Shown: one piece after another, positions 1 to 9,540 of the stretch
How the letters are laid out: every line of letters begins with the position of its first letter
How positions within the stretch are numbered: the first letter of the stretch is position 1
Source of the DNA: Ustilago trichophora
Taxonomy: Eukaryota; Basidiomycota; Ustilaginomycetes; Ustilaginales; Ustilaginaceae
DNA length: 64,000 bases
NCBI GenBank assembly: GCA_900323505.1
Contig: OOIN01000016.1
Span: 186,001 to 250,000, forward strand
Direction of reading: 5' to 3'
Position numbers and translations under genes: made by a program
The notes under the pieces: generated by a model
Database searches by the model: none
Told to the model about the DNA's origin: nothing
The model's input: only the letters and a program-made list of their open reading frames with translations

Positions 1-1078
1 AGTTTGAGCTGAGTTTGAAAGAAGAGAACCTTTCTTTGAAAGCAAAGTTCGATCAAGAAGCGTTTTGGTGTCTGTGCGCAAGAAGAAATATATATGTGAT
101 TTCAGAGAGACAAGCGAGCGATCTCAACTCTTGGTGATGTGACGCCAGGTGGCGCACCTCTTCGGCTTCTTGACGTGATCATACAGGGCCAAGCAGCACA
201 AGTTTTACACATCCCCGGTCGTCTGACATCTTGCAACACTTCGTCTCCGGCGAATTGTTTCTTGAATCGCTCTGCAGTCAATCTGGTCACGGCTTGTTCC
301 TGCGTTCTGTGTTGTCACACAAAATCAGAGTCTAACGTTGGTTGCAGGTGGAGCTTCGTCCATATTGATCAATGGTTCACACTGTTCCTGATTCCAGGCC
401 GAAGACCGGCAACTTTCGGCGGGAGCTTTGCACTTTGAATCGGCAGCGGCGCTGTCTTGACTCTTCGGCACCATTCATTTTGATCCAACACACGCCTTGT
501 CTTTCTCGGGCGGAAAGGCGTAGAGACGCAGGCTCGCTTCAAGCCGAATCCCACATTTCCGGCGTCTCAGCAGCGTCAGGTCGGTGCGGACCGCATTCAA
601 AGAGCGCGACGCCCAGCGCAGCTTACAGTATGCCAGATCTGCGTAAATTTCCCGATTCACAGCCGGCACGCGCCGCATGATAATCCGTGGCCAAAGAATC
701 CCTCTCGATGTGATCCATCGACTCCATCTCCATCACGTCCAATCATCTGTTCTACGCTCCTCACTTCGTCAACCATCACTCGTTCCCTTCCATCTTTTAT
801 TCCGTAACGCATCGATCATCACGCTACTCACCTTCATAGCCCGCTTCCTAGCTTCGACTCATTCCGGCGCCGTGAGCGCAACATCTTGACTGGCACCCAC
901 CCGGCGCTTCCGTTTCATCTCGGCTTTTACTCCTTGGCATCCATTCACTTCAGCTCGGACCTGCCACTTTTTTGCGCATCTGCACTCCTTGACTCAGCCT
1001 TGATCCTTTTCTTCCACGTCTCCACATCAACAAGCTCACCGCAATCTTTCTGATCCACCCCGACCAGCTCGAGCACTC
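1..1078. other. Intergenic, no gene recognised
   Basis: I see no convincing coding region. The last ~350 bases are pyrimidine-rich on the plus strand and probably hold the promoter and 5' leader of the gene starting at 1079. The first bases could be the flank of a gene outside the window. Confidence 0.5.
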
Positions 1079-1726
1079 ATGCCCTTTGTCCAAGCAGCTA
1101 GAGACATGATTGGTGCAGCAGTCACCGGCACAGAAGTGCACGAGGATGCTCCCAGCGGCATCATCTCGCTGTCATGGGCCTTTCTCGTGATCCCATGCAT
1201 CTTCCTCGTCGCCGCTTTCGCATGGATCATGTACAACTTCAGTCAACCCTCCGAGTTCCCACAAGCAAACGGATTCACCGAACACGACGGCCATCTCGAA
1301 GATGAAGTAGTAGATGACGAAAAGGAACAGCTGCTTGACGCCTTCAACGAAACCCAGTCCCATTCCTCCACTCGCAGCGTGCCACACGCTCCTTCGGTCT
1401 CCTCCGACTCTGCCTCTGGCTCGGCGTGGAAGATCAACGGCAAGTTCAGCACAACTTCCAGAGGCGGTTCCGTCTACACTTCTTACCCAGACCCTCAAGC
1501 GAGCTACGCACACTCGCCCAAGAACTCCGTCTCTTCATCGCCAAACTCGAAGCGCGCAAGTCTCACTGTCGATGGCAAACCCAAGTCTGTCGGAAGTAAA
1601 GCCGCAAAAGTACTCGCCCTCCACCGTGACCGCATGATGCACGACCTCGAAAAGCTGGACCCTATCGATAGGCAAGAGCTGCAACGATCTTCTTCACGCG
1701 CCAGCGACACGCGCAAATCCGACTGA
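1079..1726 (+). CDS. Single-pass membrane protein, Ser-rich tail, unknown function
   Basis: A 215-residue protein I do not recognise. One strongly hydrophobic segment at about residues 28-52 is followed by an acidic stretch (about 70-90) and a long Ser/Thr/Lys-rich, low-complexity tail, so the likely topology is a single membrane anchor with a disordered, phosphorylatable C-terminus. There is no cleavable signal peptide, because the hydrophobic segment begins about 27 residues in. The ATG at 1079 follows a pyrimidine-rich leader typical of fungal 5' UTRs. It lies outside the secreted-protein array and shares nothing visible with it. Function unknown; coding status is supported by length and codon-like composition. 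Confidence 0.7.
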   Translation: MPFVQAARDMIGAAVTGTEVHEDAPSGIISLSWAFLVIPCIFLVAAFAWIMYNFSQPSEFPQANGFTEHDGHLEDEVVDDEKEQLLDAFNETQSHSSTRSVPHAPSVSSDSASGSAWKINGKFSTTSRGGSVYTSYPDPQASYAHSPKNSVSSSPNSKRASLTVDGKPKSVGSKAAKVLALHRDRMMHDLEKLDPIDRQELQRSSSRASDTRKSD

Positions 1727-2489
1727 TACCGCCAATTCCAAACCCCCAACTCCCTTTCAGACTCGGCTTCTAATCGCATCGCATTGCATTTCATTGATCA
1801 ACCTCTTGTATTTCTAGCCCCCGTCGTCTAATTGCATTTCATCAAGTATCAGCAATAGTGTGTCTCGCACATGTCATTCTCACCGTACTTCCGCCCAGGT
1901 TTGCAAGCTCGCACGACTCGACAATGCCTTGTCCGTTTAGGTTCGAACCTGCGCAGTGATTGGTGTCCCCGCACTGTGTGAAACAACCAACAGTGCGGCC
2001 CATCCGATCGTGCACCGAATGGCCTTCGCCTTCCTATTCTTTCGTTGCATATCGGCACCAGCGCAGCATCATACAACGGGTCAGTCCCAATACGCTGAAG
2101 CCTCTTCCGAGTCCTGACCGAGATAGCGCCGCCGCGCCAGCAACCTCATGCTTTGACAGTTGTGGGGTAGCAAGATTCTCATTGATCGGCTCTTTGTCTT
2201 CTCAGCAACCTCATGCGGAAAGTAAACGGAGTCTGTCACTAGGCCGGGGAACAAAGCGTTGCTTCCAACAGATCGGCAAACTTTGCGCGGAATTCTTCAG
2301 AGCAGCGTTCCTCAGTCATCTTAAAAGCGCTGGCCCATCGTCCTGAACAAACCTTTACGACTCCTCAGCAACAAGGAGCTTGTCAATTACAAACTCGACA
2401 GTCCCTGCTCTTCGCTCACTCTCTCCGGCAGCGAGAAAATTTAGTCGCAGAACGACGCAGGTATCCTCTGACCGGGCGACGTTTTCACG
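1727..2489. other. Intergenic, no gene recognised
   Basis: Holds the 3' flank of the membrane-protein gene and the promoter of the gene at 2490. No repeat, RNA gene or conserved coding segment was recognised. Confidence 0.5.
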
Positions 2490-3314
2490 ATGGCTCACTT
2501 TTTCAGCTCCGAGATGGTCGATTGGGCGGATGATACTGAAGGCGAGTTTCAGCTTGTCGGTCGAGAGTCGGCTCTGGTGCCATCCGATTCCGCCCTCCAG
2601 GAACCGACGCCAGCTGTACCCGAAACAAAGGCATCCAAGGGTCTTCAAGTCGAGCGTCACTGGGAAGAAATCCTCTCCTCCAACTATCAGCTTCAAGACC
2701 AGTACATCTTTGACGAGATACCTTTCTCAACCCGTCCCATGACGCACGAGTTTCGACTCTCTCCCCTTTCCCATCTTGATCACGATGACTTCTTTGGCTA
2801 TATCGATCAGGTGGACCAGGACGCTATTATTGCGGCCTTTGTCAAGAAAATGTGTCATTGGGGAGTCTTCGAAACTACTCCCGTCATCACCTTTAATGGA
2901 CGCATGATGCTTGTCACTTGTTCGACACAGAGTGTACTTGCGGCCAGTTGGAAGATTTTATCCTCTTCCGCTGGGTCGACTCTGGCCAACTACAACCTGG
3001 AGCCCATGTGCAAAGGTCTACCTTTCATTCCTCGCTTCTGGCTTCTCGAAGGCGTTCCAGCCAATGCAAACAGGAAGGTGGTTATGGACAAACTTCAGAG
3101 CTATTGCAACCGCAATCAGGTGTACTTGGGAAAGATCCAAGTTGCCTATGCCAGCTTCTATCGCGTCGTTCGTCAGGGCTCCAAAGCCGTCTTTTCGGGA
3201 AATGCTCTCATCGTCACCGATGCTTTGACGATCCGTGCCAAGAGCCCCACCGTCATGCCTGGCTTCTACGACGCTAGACCTGTACGCGTCAAGAAACCCA
3301 AGCCACTCATGTAG
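2490..3314 (+). CDS. Unknown protein, member 1 of a three-gene family flanking the cluster
   Basis: A 274-residue soluble-looking protein without signal peptide or membrane segment. It aligns by eye with the proteins at 3827-4703 and 39873-40719: a motif around residue 72-80 (QYIFDEIPFS here, EYLLNKNPPWS and EYLLDKSTPWS in the others), then an alternating hydrophobic block starting near VITFNGRMMLVT, and a third block ending in a beta-strand-like FSGNALIV segment. The strand/helix alternation looks like one or two small alpha/beta folds, possibly RRM-like, but no signature allows a family name. The N-terminus is acidic. Start chosen at the first in-frame ATG. Two members sit left of the secreted-protein array and one right of it. 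Confidence 0.75.
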   Translation: MAHFFSSEMVDWADDTEGEFQLVGRESALVPSDSALQEPTPAVPETKASKGLQVERHWEEILSSNYQLQDQYIFDEIPFSTRPMTHEFRLSPLSHLDHDDFFGYIDQVDQDAIIAAFVKKMCHWGVFETTPVITFNGRMMLVTCSTQSVLAASWKILSSSAGSTLANYNLEPMCKGLPFIPRFWLLEGVPANANRKVVMDKLQSYCNRNQVYLGKIQVAYASFYRVVRQGSKAVFSGNALIVTDALTIRAKSPTVMPGFYDARPVRVKKPKPLM

Positions 3315-3826
3315 CCTCGCCTCCTTGCAGAACGTTTTGTAGCCCAGCTTGCTTTCTTTCATTCATCGCGCCACTCCAGCTGTCGAAAGGGTCGCGTTAA
3401 TCTCAATCTTTGTTCTGTTGTCCCGAATCATAGGCTGCTGAAAAGAAGTATCGCTCGTGTACTGTATGCCGACTGCATTTATCTGCTTTTGCTTTCCGTA
3501 AGATCACACAACGGATCTGCGTTTTTCACATTGAGCCGCATCTTTCGAGGCTCGAAGAGTATGCAAAGAAACTGCACTTGGCACATGAAGTGCGCAGTAT
3601 AAACTGAAATGCGCAGCACCGAACCTTTTTGTTCGAGGAGAAGGCGTGATGAGACAAAGGTTAACGGTCATATGGGAAGCAGAAATCTTTGTGGATTGGT
3701 ACTTAAGACCAGCTTTGGCGTGGGATCCTTCTTCCTCACTTTCCACCACTCTGAGTCTTGGACGAATTTTCTCGACAGTCTTTACTCAAGTGACGTTGTA
3801 CAACAGCTTCAACAAAGGCTTCCGCA
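3315..3826. other. Intergenic, no gene recognised
   Basis: Spacer between two paralogous genes; presumably 3' UTR of the first and promoter of the second. Nothing else recognised. Confidence 0.5.
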
Positions 3827-4254
3827 ATGTCGACCCAGTCATCCACGACCACCTCTGCTTCATCATCTCCTGCCAAAAGTTCTGGAGTGTCAGCCACAGT
3901 TGACTCATTGGATCTGATCAAGAAGACTGGGGGACGGAACTGGATCGACGATCTCTCGGACGAGGATGAGGCCGTAGACAGCGACGACTCGGACGATTCC
4001 GACTATGTTTACCCTGTCGATGTCGAACTCACTTGGACCACGATCTATGACATTGATTGTGCTGATCTTCATGCCGAGTATCTGTTGAATAAAAACCCAC
4101 CATGGTCAAGCGACAAAATGGTACTCGTGCTGCAACGACCTGATATCATTGGCTTGGAAACCCAGGAACAGGCGCAACTAAGCCTTGTCGAGAAAGCAAA
4201 AATCACAGCAAGCGTCGTCAGCCACATGAGGGGCCGTAACTTCATCCGTCCAGG

Positions 4255-4291
<37 letters not shown>

Positions 4292-4703
4292 TTTGATGGA
4301 GTTTCGAGGCTCTCACCTGGCCATCACATGTAGCAACTACAAGATGGCGAGGCAGCTCATGTCGAACCCACCCACCTATGGCGCCTTCCCCATGGAGATC
4401 GTCAGCAAGCCGTTTGGCGCTGATCATCCGGAAGCCTATATCTATCACTGCGCTACATTCTCAAAGGCGGAAGAGCTCGACGAGCTAGTTACAAACTACA
4501 TCGAGGGTCTTCCTGGCCTCATCAACACAGAGCATGCCATCGTCATGGGTCAGTACTACACGTTCGAAACAGGTATGTTCCAGGTCGAGGAACGTAAGCC
4601 AGAAAGGGTGTTTACTGGCACGCTTGTGCTGGTCGCTGGCCGTCTCAGGCCCGGAGAATTGCCTCCATTCGAAGGTGCCGTACCTCAAAAGGTCGAATAC
4701 TAA
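3827..4703 (+). CDS. Unknown protein, family member 2, frame broken at a 31-C tract
   Basis: Two overlapping open frames form one gene. The first (3827-4333) starts at an ATG, has a Ser/Thr-rich N-terminus, an Asp-rich acidic segment and the family motif EYLLNKNPPWS, then runs into poly-Pro and an unrelated short tail. The second frame continues from the C tract to 4703 and aligns with the C-terminal halves of 2490-3314 and 39873-40719 (for example LAITCSN..., ...NPPTYG, ...FTGTLVLV). The join is at the homopolymer at 4258-4288: with 31 C the frames are out of register by one base. So this is an assembly/sequencing length error, a polymorphic on/off allele, or an inactivated gene. No other break is seen in either half. 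Confidence 0.65.
4258..4288 (+). repeat. Homopolymer run of 31 C inside a coding region
   Basis: Thirty-one consecutive C residues, encoding about ten Pro in the upstream frame. A run this long is prone to slippage in vivo and to miscalling in sequencing. The frame changes exactly here. Confidence 0.97.
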
Positions 4704-5062
4704 GGGCATACTGTCATAGCAAAGCTGCGAGCCTTAGCTTTCAGCCCCGTACAACCCTCAAAGCTGGCGATCTGCATTCCTGGCCGTTGCAAAAGTCATG
4801 CTCAACACCCTTGACCGCCTGTACATTTCTACCTATTATGTCAAGATCATAGATCGGCTCTGTACTCAACTTTATCCCTCCAAAAGGGCTGCTGAAGCTG
4901 TCTTATATTGAAATAAAATGTACCGTGGGCTCAGTGGATGGTCTGTGCCAGCATACAAACTTTTATCGAGGGAAGCAGTAAGAAAGGACCTTATTTTTTG
5001 GGCACGTTAGGATGGAATTTGCAATGGAAATGGCAGGTTCGTGAGTATGGTTGGTGAATGCA
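4704..5062. other. Convergent intergenic spacer
   Basis: Lies between the plus-strand gene ending at 4703 and the first minus-strand secreted-protein gene ending at 5063. It holds only 3' flanks and marks the left border of the array. Confidence 0.5.
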
Positions 5063-5656
5063 CTAGTGGATTTCGGCAAACCAGTTTCCTGGAATGACCT
5101 CGCTGAGCCTATCGAGATGTTCGATACGGACATTATGGGGGAACAGGTCGACGGCGAGCAAGTGTTTTTGATTGTTTTCGTGCTTCCAGAACGCAAATGC
5201 ACGCTTTCCGCGATTAGCAAGATGAGTAGGATCCGCATCAAAGACGTTGTCCGGATCTCGGAGACCAAGTGGAGAGCCAAGGCGATTCTGAGGTTGTATG
5301 AAGCTCATGTAGTACGTGACCCAGTTGACATGGACACGAGAATATCGGCGGAATGGTAGAACAGAACGCGAAGGCGAAGCTGTACGAATATGAAAGATTC
5401 TGTAGCCATGCCGGGCATGCCCATCGAGTCTTGCTGCAAAGTTATGGTATTTGTTCTTGTAAAACTGTAGATCTAAGCTTTCAAACACGTCCTTTCTGGG
5501 AAGTACAAGTCCCAGTTGCTCGATGAGACGATCTTGAAGCCGCTGATGCGCAAGTTCGTCGTCCTCCGAGAGCTCAGTACCTGCTGCAAAAAAAGATGCA
5601 GTGAGCATCAAGGTGATGCAGAGCAGAAGAAGACTTCGCAACTTGAGTCCAGGCAT
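5063..5656 (-). CDS. Secreted effector-candidate paralog 1 (left edge of array)
   Basis: 197 residues starting at the ATG read from 5656. This start is preferred to the longer open frame because a textbook signal peptide follows it at once (about residues 1-25, Leu-rich, ending ...FFAAG). The mature part begins with an acidic/helical segment (ELSEDDE...) and contains the array signature: VTYYMSFIQP near residue 130, AFAFWKH near 155 followed by LLAVD, and a tail ending VIPGNWFAEIH. There is no cysteine after the signal peptide. Closest relatives are the genes at 6315, 7527 (pseudogene) and 8181, same strand. It shares its upstream block with the 6315 gene. Secretion is inferred from the signal peptide; molecular function is unknown. 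Confidence 0.85.
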   Translation of the reverse strand: MPGLKLRSLLLLCITLMLTASFFAAGTELSEDDELAHQRLQDRLIEQLGLVLPRKDVFESLDLQFYKNKYHNFAARLDGHARHGYRIFHIRTASPSRSVLPFRRYSRVHVNWVTYYMSFIQPQNRLGSPLGLRDPDNVFDADPTHLANRGKRAFAFWKHENNQKHLLAVDLFPHNVRIEHLDRLSEVIPGNWFAEIH

Positions 5657-6314
5657 GTTGAACAGGCTGGCGTGCTGGCAAAAAAAAAGCTTGGCCGTTC
5701 TTGAAGCCCTTTGTAGCAAATTGCTTGAAACGCTCCTTGATTTTGGCCACAGGATCAGTTGGACGAAGTGAGAAGGATGAGGGAGCCAAGACAAGGAAAG
5801 AGGGGAGGCTCTTCTTCTTATGTACGAGGAACAGCAGTTAGAATCAGCTTCGTCTTTCGGCGAGTCAGCCTTTCATGACCTCGCAGGCTGTGGGAGCAAC
5901 TTCGTATCAATCACAAGCAGGAGAAAGGGGATCTTTGGATCCTTCCCACTTCTCGGAGTGGGCGTCCAGTCTCTTACTCGGTAGGCGAAAATCCCACACA
6001 GCTCCAACTCGATCCAAATCCTTGCGTCTACTCATCAGCCGCCCTTTGCCGTCAGCGCGACAGCTACTGTTGCAGGCAACGAGAGTGAGATTACGATTCG
6101 ATGGGCTTTGACATAGAGATATGACATGTGGTGTAAACGTGCCGTGTTTTTCTAGTCGAGGTCCGATGTGGCTTGAGCTCTGTGCACAATCTCTTCGAGA
6201 AAGCTGGCTTCCCTCAAGCGGAGGAACGGTCAGAAAGAGGAAAAGGGCTATTTCATACATGAGCTGACAGCATGTTGTCGATAGCAGATTGAAATATAAT
6301 TGCGAGCAATTGCG
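5657..6314. other. Promoter region of paralog 1, duplicated block
   Basis: Contains a block resembling the sequence upstream of the 6315-6926 gene. Shared landmarks are 'gtgggagcaac' at about 5889 here and about 7076 there, an 'actcatcag' near 6032 and 7194, and a TATA-like 'cttcttatg' near 5813. This indicates that promoter and gene were duplicated together. Confidence 0.6.
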
Positions 6315-6926
6315 CTAGAGGACCGCAGCATTCAAGTGATTTGGAATGAGCTGGGTCAAATGGATAAGTTTTTCGGGATCGACTCTATGAGACCATAGAT
6401 CGATTGCGAGCAAGCGTTTTGTGTCCCCTTCGTGTTTCCAGAACACAAGGCCTTCCTTTCCCCTGTTAGGATCTTGATTAGGGTCTTCGTTCAGCGGTCT
6501 CATGAAGTCGTCCGAAGTATCTCGTATTCCGAGTAGACTTCCATAACCGCCCTGAGGATCTACGACCATCATGTAGTAGGTGGGCCTGAAGACATGTACA
6601 CGCGTTTTCCGGCGAAACGAAAACAACGGAGGTGAGGGCTGAGGCACAGGTACATGGTAAATCTTAGGATTCTCACCAATCCAGGCACTTATCTCGAGCA
6701 TGCTCGCAAAGCCAGGGTATTTATCCTCGATAGGTTGCAGGTCCAAGCTATTGAAAACCTTGTCTCTTGGAAGCGTAATGCCTCGTTGCTTGATGAGGTG
6801 ATCTTGAAGTCTTTGACGCGCAGCTTCGTCCTCCTCTGTGAGTTGGATCCCTGCTGCAAAGAGGGATGCAGTGAGCATCAACGTGATGCAGAGCAGCGGA
6901 AGACTGCTAAGACTGAGGGCAACCAT
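6315..6926 (-). CDS. Secreted effector-candidate paralog 2
   Basis: 203 residues from the ATG read from 6926. Signal peptide about residues 1-26 (MVALSLSSLPLLCITLMLTA..., nearly the same h-region as the 5063 gene). The mature protein starts with an acidic helix (LTEEDEAARQRLQDHL), has a Pro/Ser linker near residues 90-105, then TYYMMVVDP, LVFWKHE and LLAID. The C-terminal tail (LIPNHLNAAVL) has lost the usual IH end. A TATA element (TATAAG, minus strand) lies about 80 bases before the ATG. Cysteine-free after the signal peptide. Gene plus promoter look like a recent duplicate of the 5063 unit. Confidence 0.87.
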   Translation of the reverse strand: MVALSLSSLPLLCITLMLTASLFAAGIQLTEEDEAARQRLQDHLIKQRGITLPRDKVFNSLDLQPIEDKYPGFASMLEISAWIGENPKIYHVPVPQPSPPLFSFRRKTRVHVFRPTYYMMVVDPQGGYGSLLGIRDTSDDFMRPLNEDPNQDPNRGKEGLVFWKHEGDTKRLLAIDLWSHRVDPEKLIHLTQLIPNHLNAAVL

Positions 6927-7526
6927 TCTGGTGGCAAGATCAGCTGCACGAAGTGTGAGGTGAGAGAGGAAAGGTGAGGCAAGAGCAGAGAGAAAGCTCG
7001 TCCTCTTATAGTTGGAAGACAGTGTGAATCAGCTTTGTGGTCAGGTGGGTCAGCAATTCATTTCTTCGCAGATTGTGGGAGCAACCAAGGCTCAAAAGCT
7101 GACGGAACAAACACCTCTCGGAGGAAGTGATCGATCGCTTTGACAGTAGGAAGATTCTACACAGCTACAGTACGCATTGGGTCGTTGCGTTCACTCATCA
7201 GTCAACCCACCTTCCTCAACGTGAAGGCTGTTGCTAGTGGTAGAAAAGATGGATTTTTTGGCGTGCGTCGTTATTTTTGACATGTGGTTACGTAGAAGGA
7301 CGAGTTGTCTGTCATCTGATGAGATGCATTGTGACTCGAGCTCTGCGCACGTTGATTTCTAAAAGAGCTCGCAGACGTTAACGGAAGGAACGGCGAGAAA
7401 GGATACAGCGTCTAGTTTGTACATATGTCGACTACTTCTAGAGTTCGCCATACGTAGGGAATGAGCCGATAGGGTGTTGCCCTGCTAATTCAATGACAGG
7501 TCGACTTGGATGGTTGGGCCATGGCA
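6927..7526. other. Promoter region of paralog 2 and 3' flank of the pseudogene
   Basis: Besides the TATA element it carries the duplicated upstream block shared with 5657-6314. No further gene seen. Confidence 0.5.
7001..7010 (-). promoter_or_regulatory. TATA box of paralog 2
   Basis: Minus-strand TATAAGAGGA about 80 bases upstream of the ATG at 6926; same spacing class as other array genes. Confidence 0.55.
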
Positions 7527-7748
7527 CTAGTGGATTTCGGCAAGCAAGTGATTTGCAATGAGCTTTTCCAATTTGCGGAGGTCATGCCAGTCAACTCTAT
7601 ACGGCCATAGGTCGAGAGCCAACAGTTGTTTTCGGGTACCTTCGTATTTCCAGAACGCGAGAACTTCCTTTCCCCTGTTAGGATGGGGATTAGGCTCTTC
7701 GTTTGGTACCCGATTGACCCCGTTGGCAGGGCGTGAAAGTAGGACCAA
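7527..7748 (-). pseudogene. 5'-truncated secreted-protein pseudogene
   Basis: About 73 codons match the C-terminal third of the neighbouring paralogs (NRGKEVLAFWKYEG, LLALDLWPYRVD, HLLAEIH). There is no ATG, no signal peptide and no N-terminal half. The bases beyond 7748 hold only a weak trace of the middle region (around 7785) and then, near 7870, sequence resembling the distal upstream block of the sibling genes ('actcatcagc'). The simplest reading is a deletion that removed signal peptide, N-terminal domain and proximal promoter while leaving distal promoter and C-terminus. The 3' flank still resembles that of the 5063 gene ('actagtggatttcggcaa'). Confidence 0.8.
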
Positions 7749-8180
7749 GGTAGCTCTCGGGCTTTATGACGTCAGACACAGGGGCAAGGTACATATCTTT
7801 CTTCCCACCCTTGGAGTGATCATCGCGCAGTTCACTCGATGGCCTTGATAGTTCGAACAAAACTACCCGTACTCACTCATCAGCAAGCCCCTTACCATTA
7901 AGGCGATGACTACTGTCGCGGGAAACAAAAACGAGACCGTGCTACATAGCTCCGACATGTGAGCAGTCAGAGTCGGCTACGGTCTGTCGTTCATTGACAT
8001 GCGACGAGACTTAGGCTTTTTGCACGATCTGTACGAACGAATTGGATCATGACGGAGCAGTGAACAGGAAAAGAAACCATCTACGCGCTATGTTGGAATT
8101 TGCCTTGTCAAGAGCGCGACTTGTTACTGGAATGTTGCAACTGTAGTCCTCATGTTCTTCTGACATTAAGGGAAATAGGA
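7749..8180. other. Remnant upstream region of the pseudogene
   Basis: Contains the degraded upstream block of the truncated paralog and the 3' flank of the 8181 gene. No intact gene. Confidence 0.5.
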
Positions 8181-8849
8181 CTAGTGAATCTCGGTGAGAT
8201 AGTGAATCGGAATGACATCTCTCAAAGGTAGGAGCCGGTGAGGAGGAATTTTGCGAAACCAGGTATCTATGGCGAGCAAATGCACTTGATTGTCTTCGTG
8301 CTTCCAGAAAGCAAGACCTTGAGTTCCACTTTCACCACGGAAGGTGAGTTCTCTGTCCATGCTTCCGTCGTTCCTCCCCTTGACACGTAAGGTAGAAGGT
8401 CGTAGTCCGATTAGCTCGCCAACCCTGCTGTCAGGCTGTATGATGCTTGCGTAGTAAACTGGCTTGGGGAATGAATGAATGAAGTCAGTGGACGAAGAAG
8501 TCTTTCGAAGTCCGAGCAAGTTCTTGAACGTCCTATGTCCGCGACGCGAAGACGGAGGTGATGGCTCGGGTACAGTGATTATTTTGCGTCCATCTTGCGC
8601 ATCTTTGTGAATCATGGCCGCCAAACCGGGTATCTTGGTCTTGTGAGCTTGTAAATCTTCGGCAAGAAATGCATCGTCGTAGAGTTCTCCGGAAGAGCTA
8701 CTTCCAAGTTGCCGAATGAGATGTTCTCGGAGCCTCCCTTGCATGACTGCATCTTCTCCCTTTAGCTCTGTCCCGGTTGCTATGACCGAAGCGAAGAGCG
8801 TCAAGATGATGCAAAGCAGAAGAAAGCTACGTGGAGGCAGGGCCATCAT
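8181..8849 (-). CDS. Secreted effector-candidate paralog 3
   Basis: 222 residues from the first of two adjacent ATGs (8849 or 8846). Signal peptide about residues 1-25 (LLLCIILTLFASVIATG). It is the longest member of the minus-strand sub-clade, through an insert between the N-terminal helix and the YYASIIQP block and a longer loop before LAFWKHE. Signature elements: PVYYASIIQP, GLAFWKHEDN, HLLAIDTW, tail VIPIHYLTEIH. The mature part lacks cysteine. It is divergently arranged with the 9541 gene, so the ~690 bp between them should hold both promoters. Confidence 0.87.
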   Translation of the reverse strand: MMALPPRSFLLLCIILTLFASVIATGTELKGEDAVMQGRLREHLIRQLGSSSSGELYDDAFLAEDLQAHKTKIPGLAAMIHKDAQDGRKIITVPEPSPPSSRRGHRTFKNLLGLRKTSSSTDFIHSFPKPVYYASIIQPDSRVGELIGLRPSTLRVKGRNDGSMDRELTFRGESGTQGLAFWKHEDNQVHLLAIDTWFRKIPPHRLLPLRDVIPIHYLTEIH

Positions 8850-9540
8850 TTGGTAGCGGAGAAAATCAGCAGAAGTTGGCTAAGGTCAAGAGGAAGAAAG
8901 ACCAGGGAAGGATACGTTCTTGTAGGAGAGTGGGCGGTGGGGAAACGACTGTTGAGCCAGCCTTCTCTGACGGTGGGGACGCTCGCACGTTATATGCACG
9001 CCATCGCAGTTCATTTCCTTGCAGGCTGGGACCGACGTCGATTCAACTGACATCGGGGCACATTTGGCGACCACGTTGGCCATTATGAACGGGAATCAAT
9101 CCTGATCGCATTCGAACACTCACCTCAAACTCATCTCATAAGAGTAAGATTGATGCACAGTCACTGAATGGCGCTTTTCGTCAGGTTTTCGCTGGCTCAA
9201 AAGAGGCTCTCTGTTTAATACTTCTGTCTCGAGAGTATGTGGCCCGTTGATGGAGGCTACACTGTTTGCCTGCAGGGCGCCTCAGTCCGATGTGCTTCAT
9301 CTGCATCTGTGGCGACGTTTGCTGGACAATTGTATGGTGGGATGCCTCTTGAAGGCGCAAGTGGGACCAGCATCCCCACCATCAAACTGACTCTGACATT
9401 GCTTTCGCCTATTCAAATTGGACTTGCCCCCTGTTGGGCCGCGCCCTATAAGAGAGGGCGCGAATCGTCCCCTTCCTCCTCATCCCTCATCCCTTACTTC
9501 TCTTCCACACCTCTTCTGCTCTCAAATTGCCGCTTCGAAG
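8850..9540. other. Divergent promoter region
   Basis: Shared upstream region of the minus-strand 8181 gene and the plus-strand 9541 gene; the orientation of the array switches here. 'gttcatttccttgcaggctggga' type sequence near 9010 resembles the upstream blocks of the other minus-strand genes. Confidence 0.5.
9446..9455 (+). promoter_or_regulatory. TATA box of the 9541 gene
   Basis: CTATAAGAGA, about 94 bases before the chosen ATG; supports the start at 9541 rather than the upstream extension of the frame. Confidence 0.6.

Noticed and set aside
1925..1950. tRNA-like B-box ('ggttcgaacct')
   Set aside because: No A-box at the right distance and no cloverleaf could be drawn.
9418..9540. Upstream extension of the 9541 secreted protein
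   Set aside because: Would bury the signal peptide and overlaps the TATA box.
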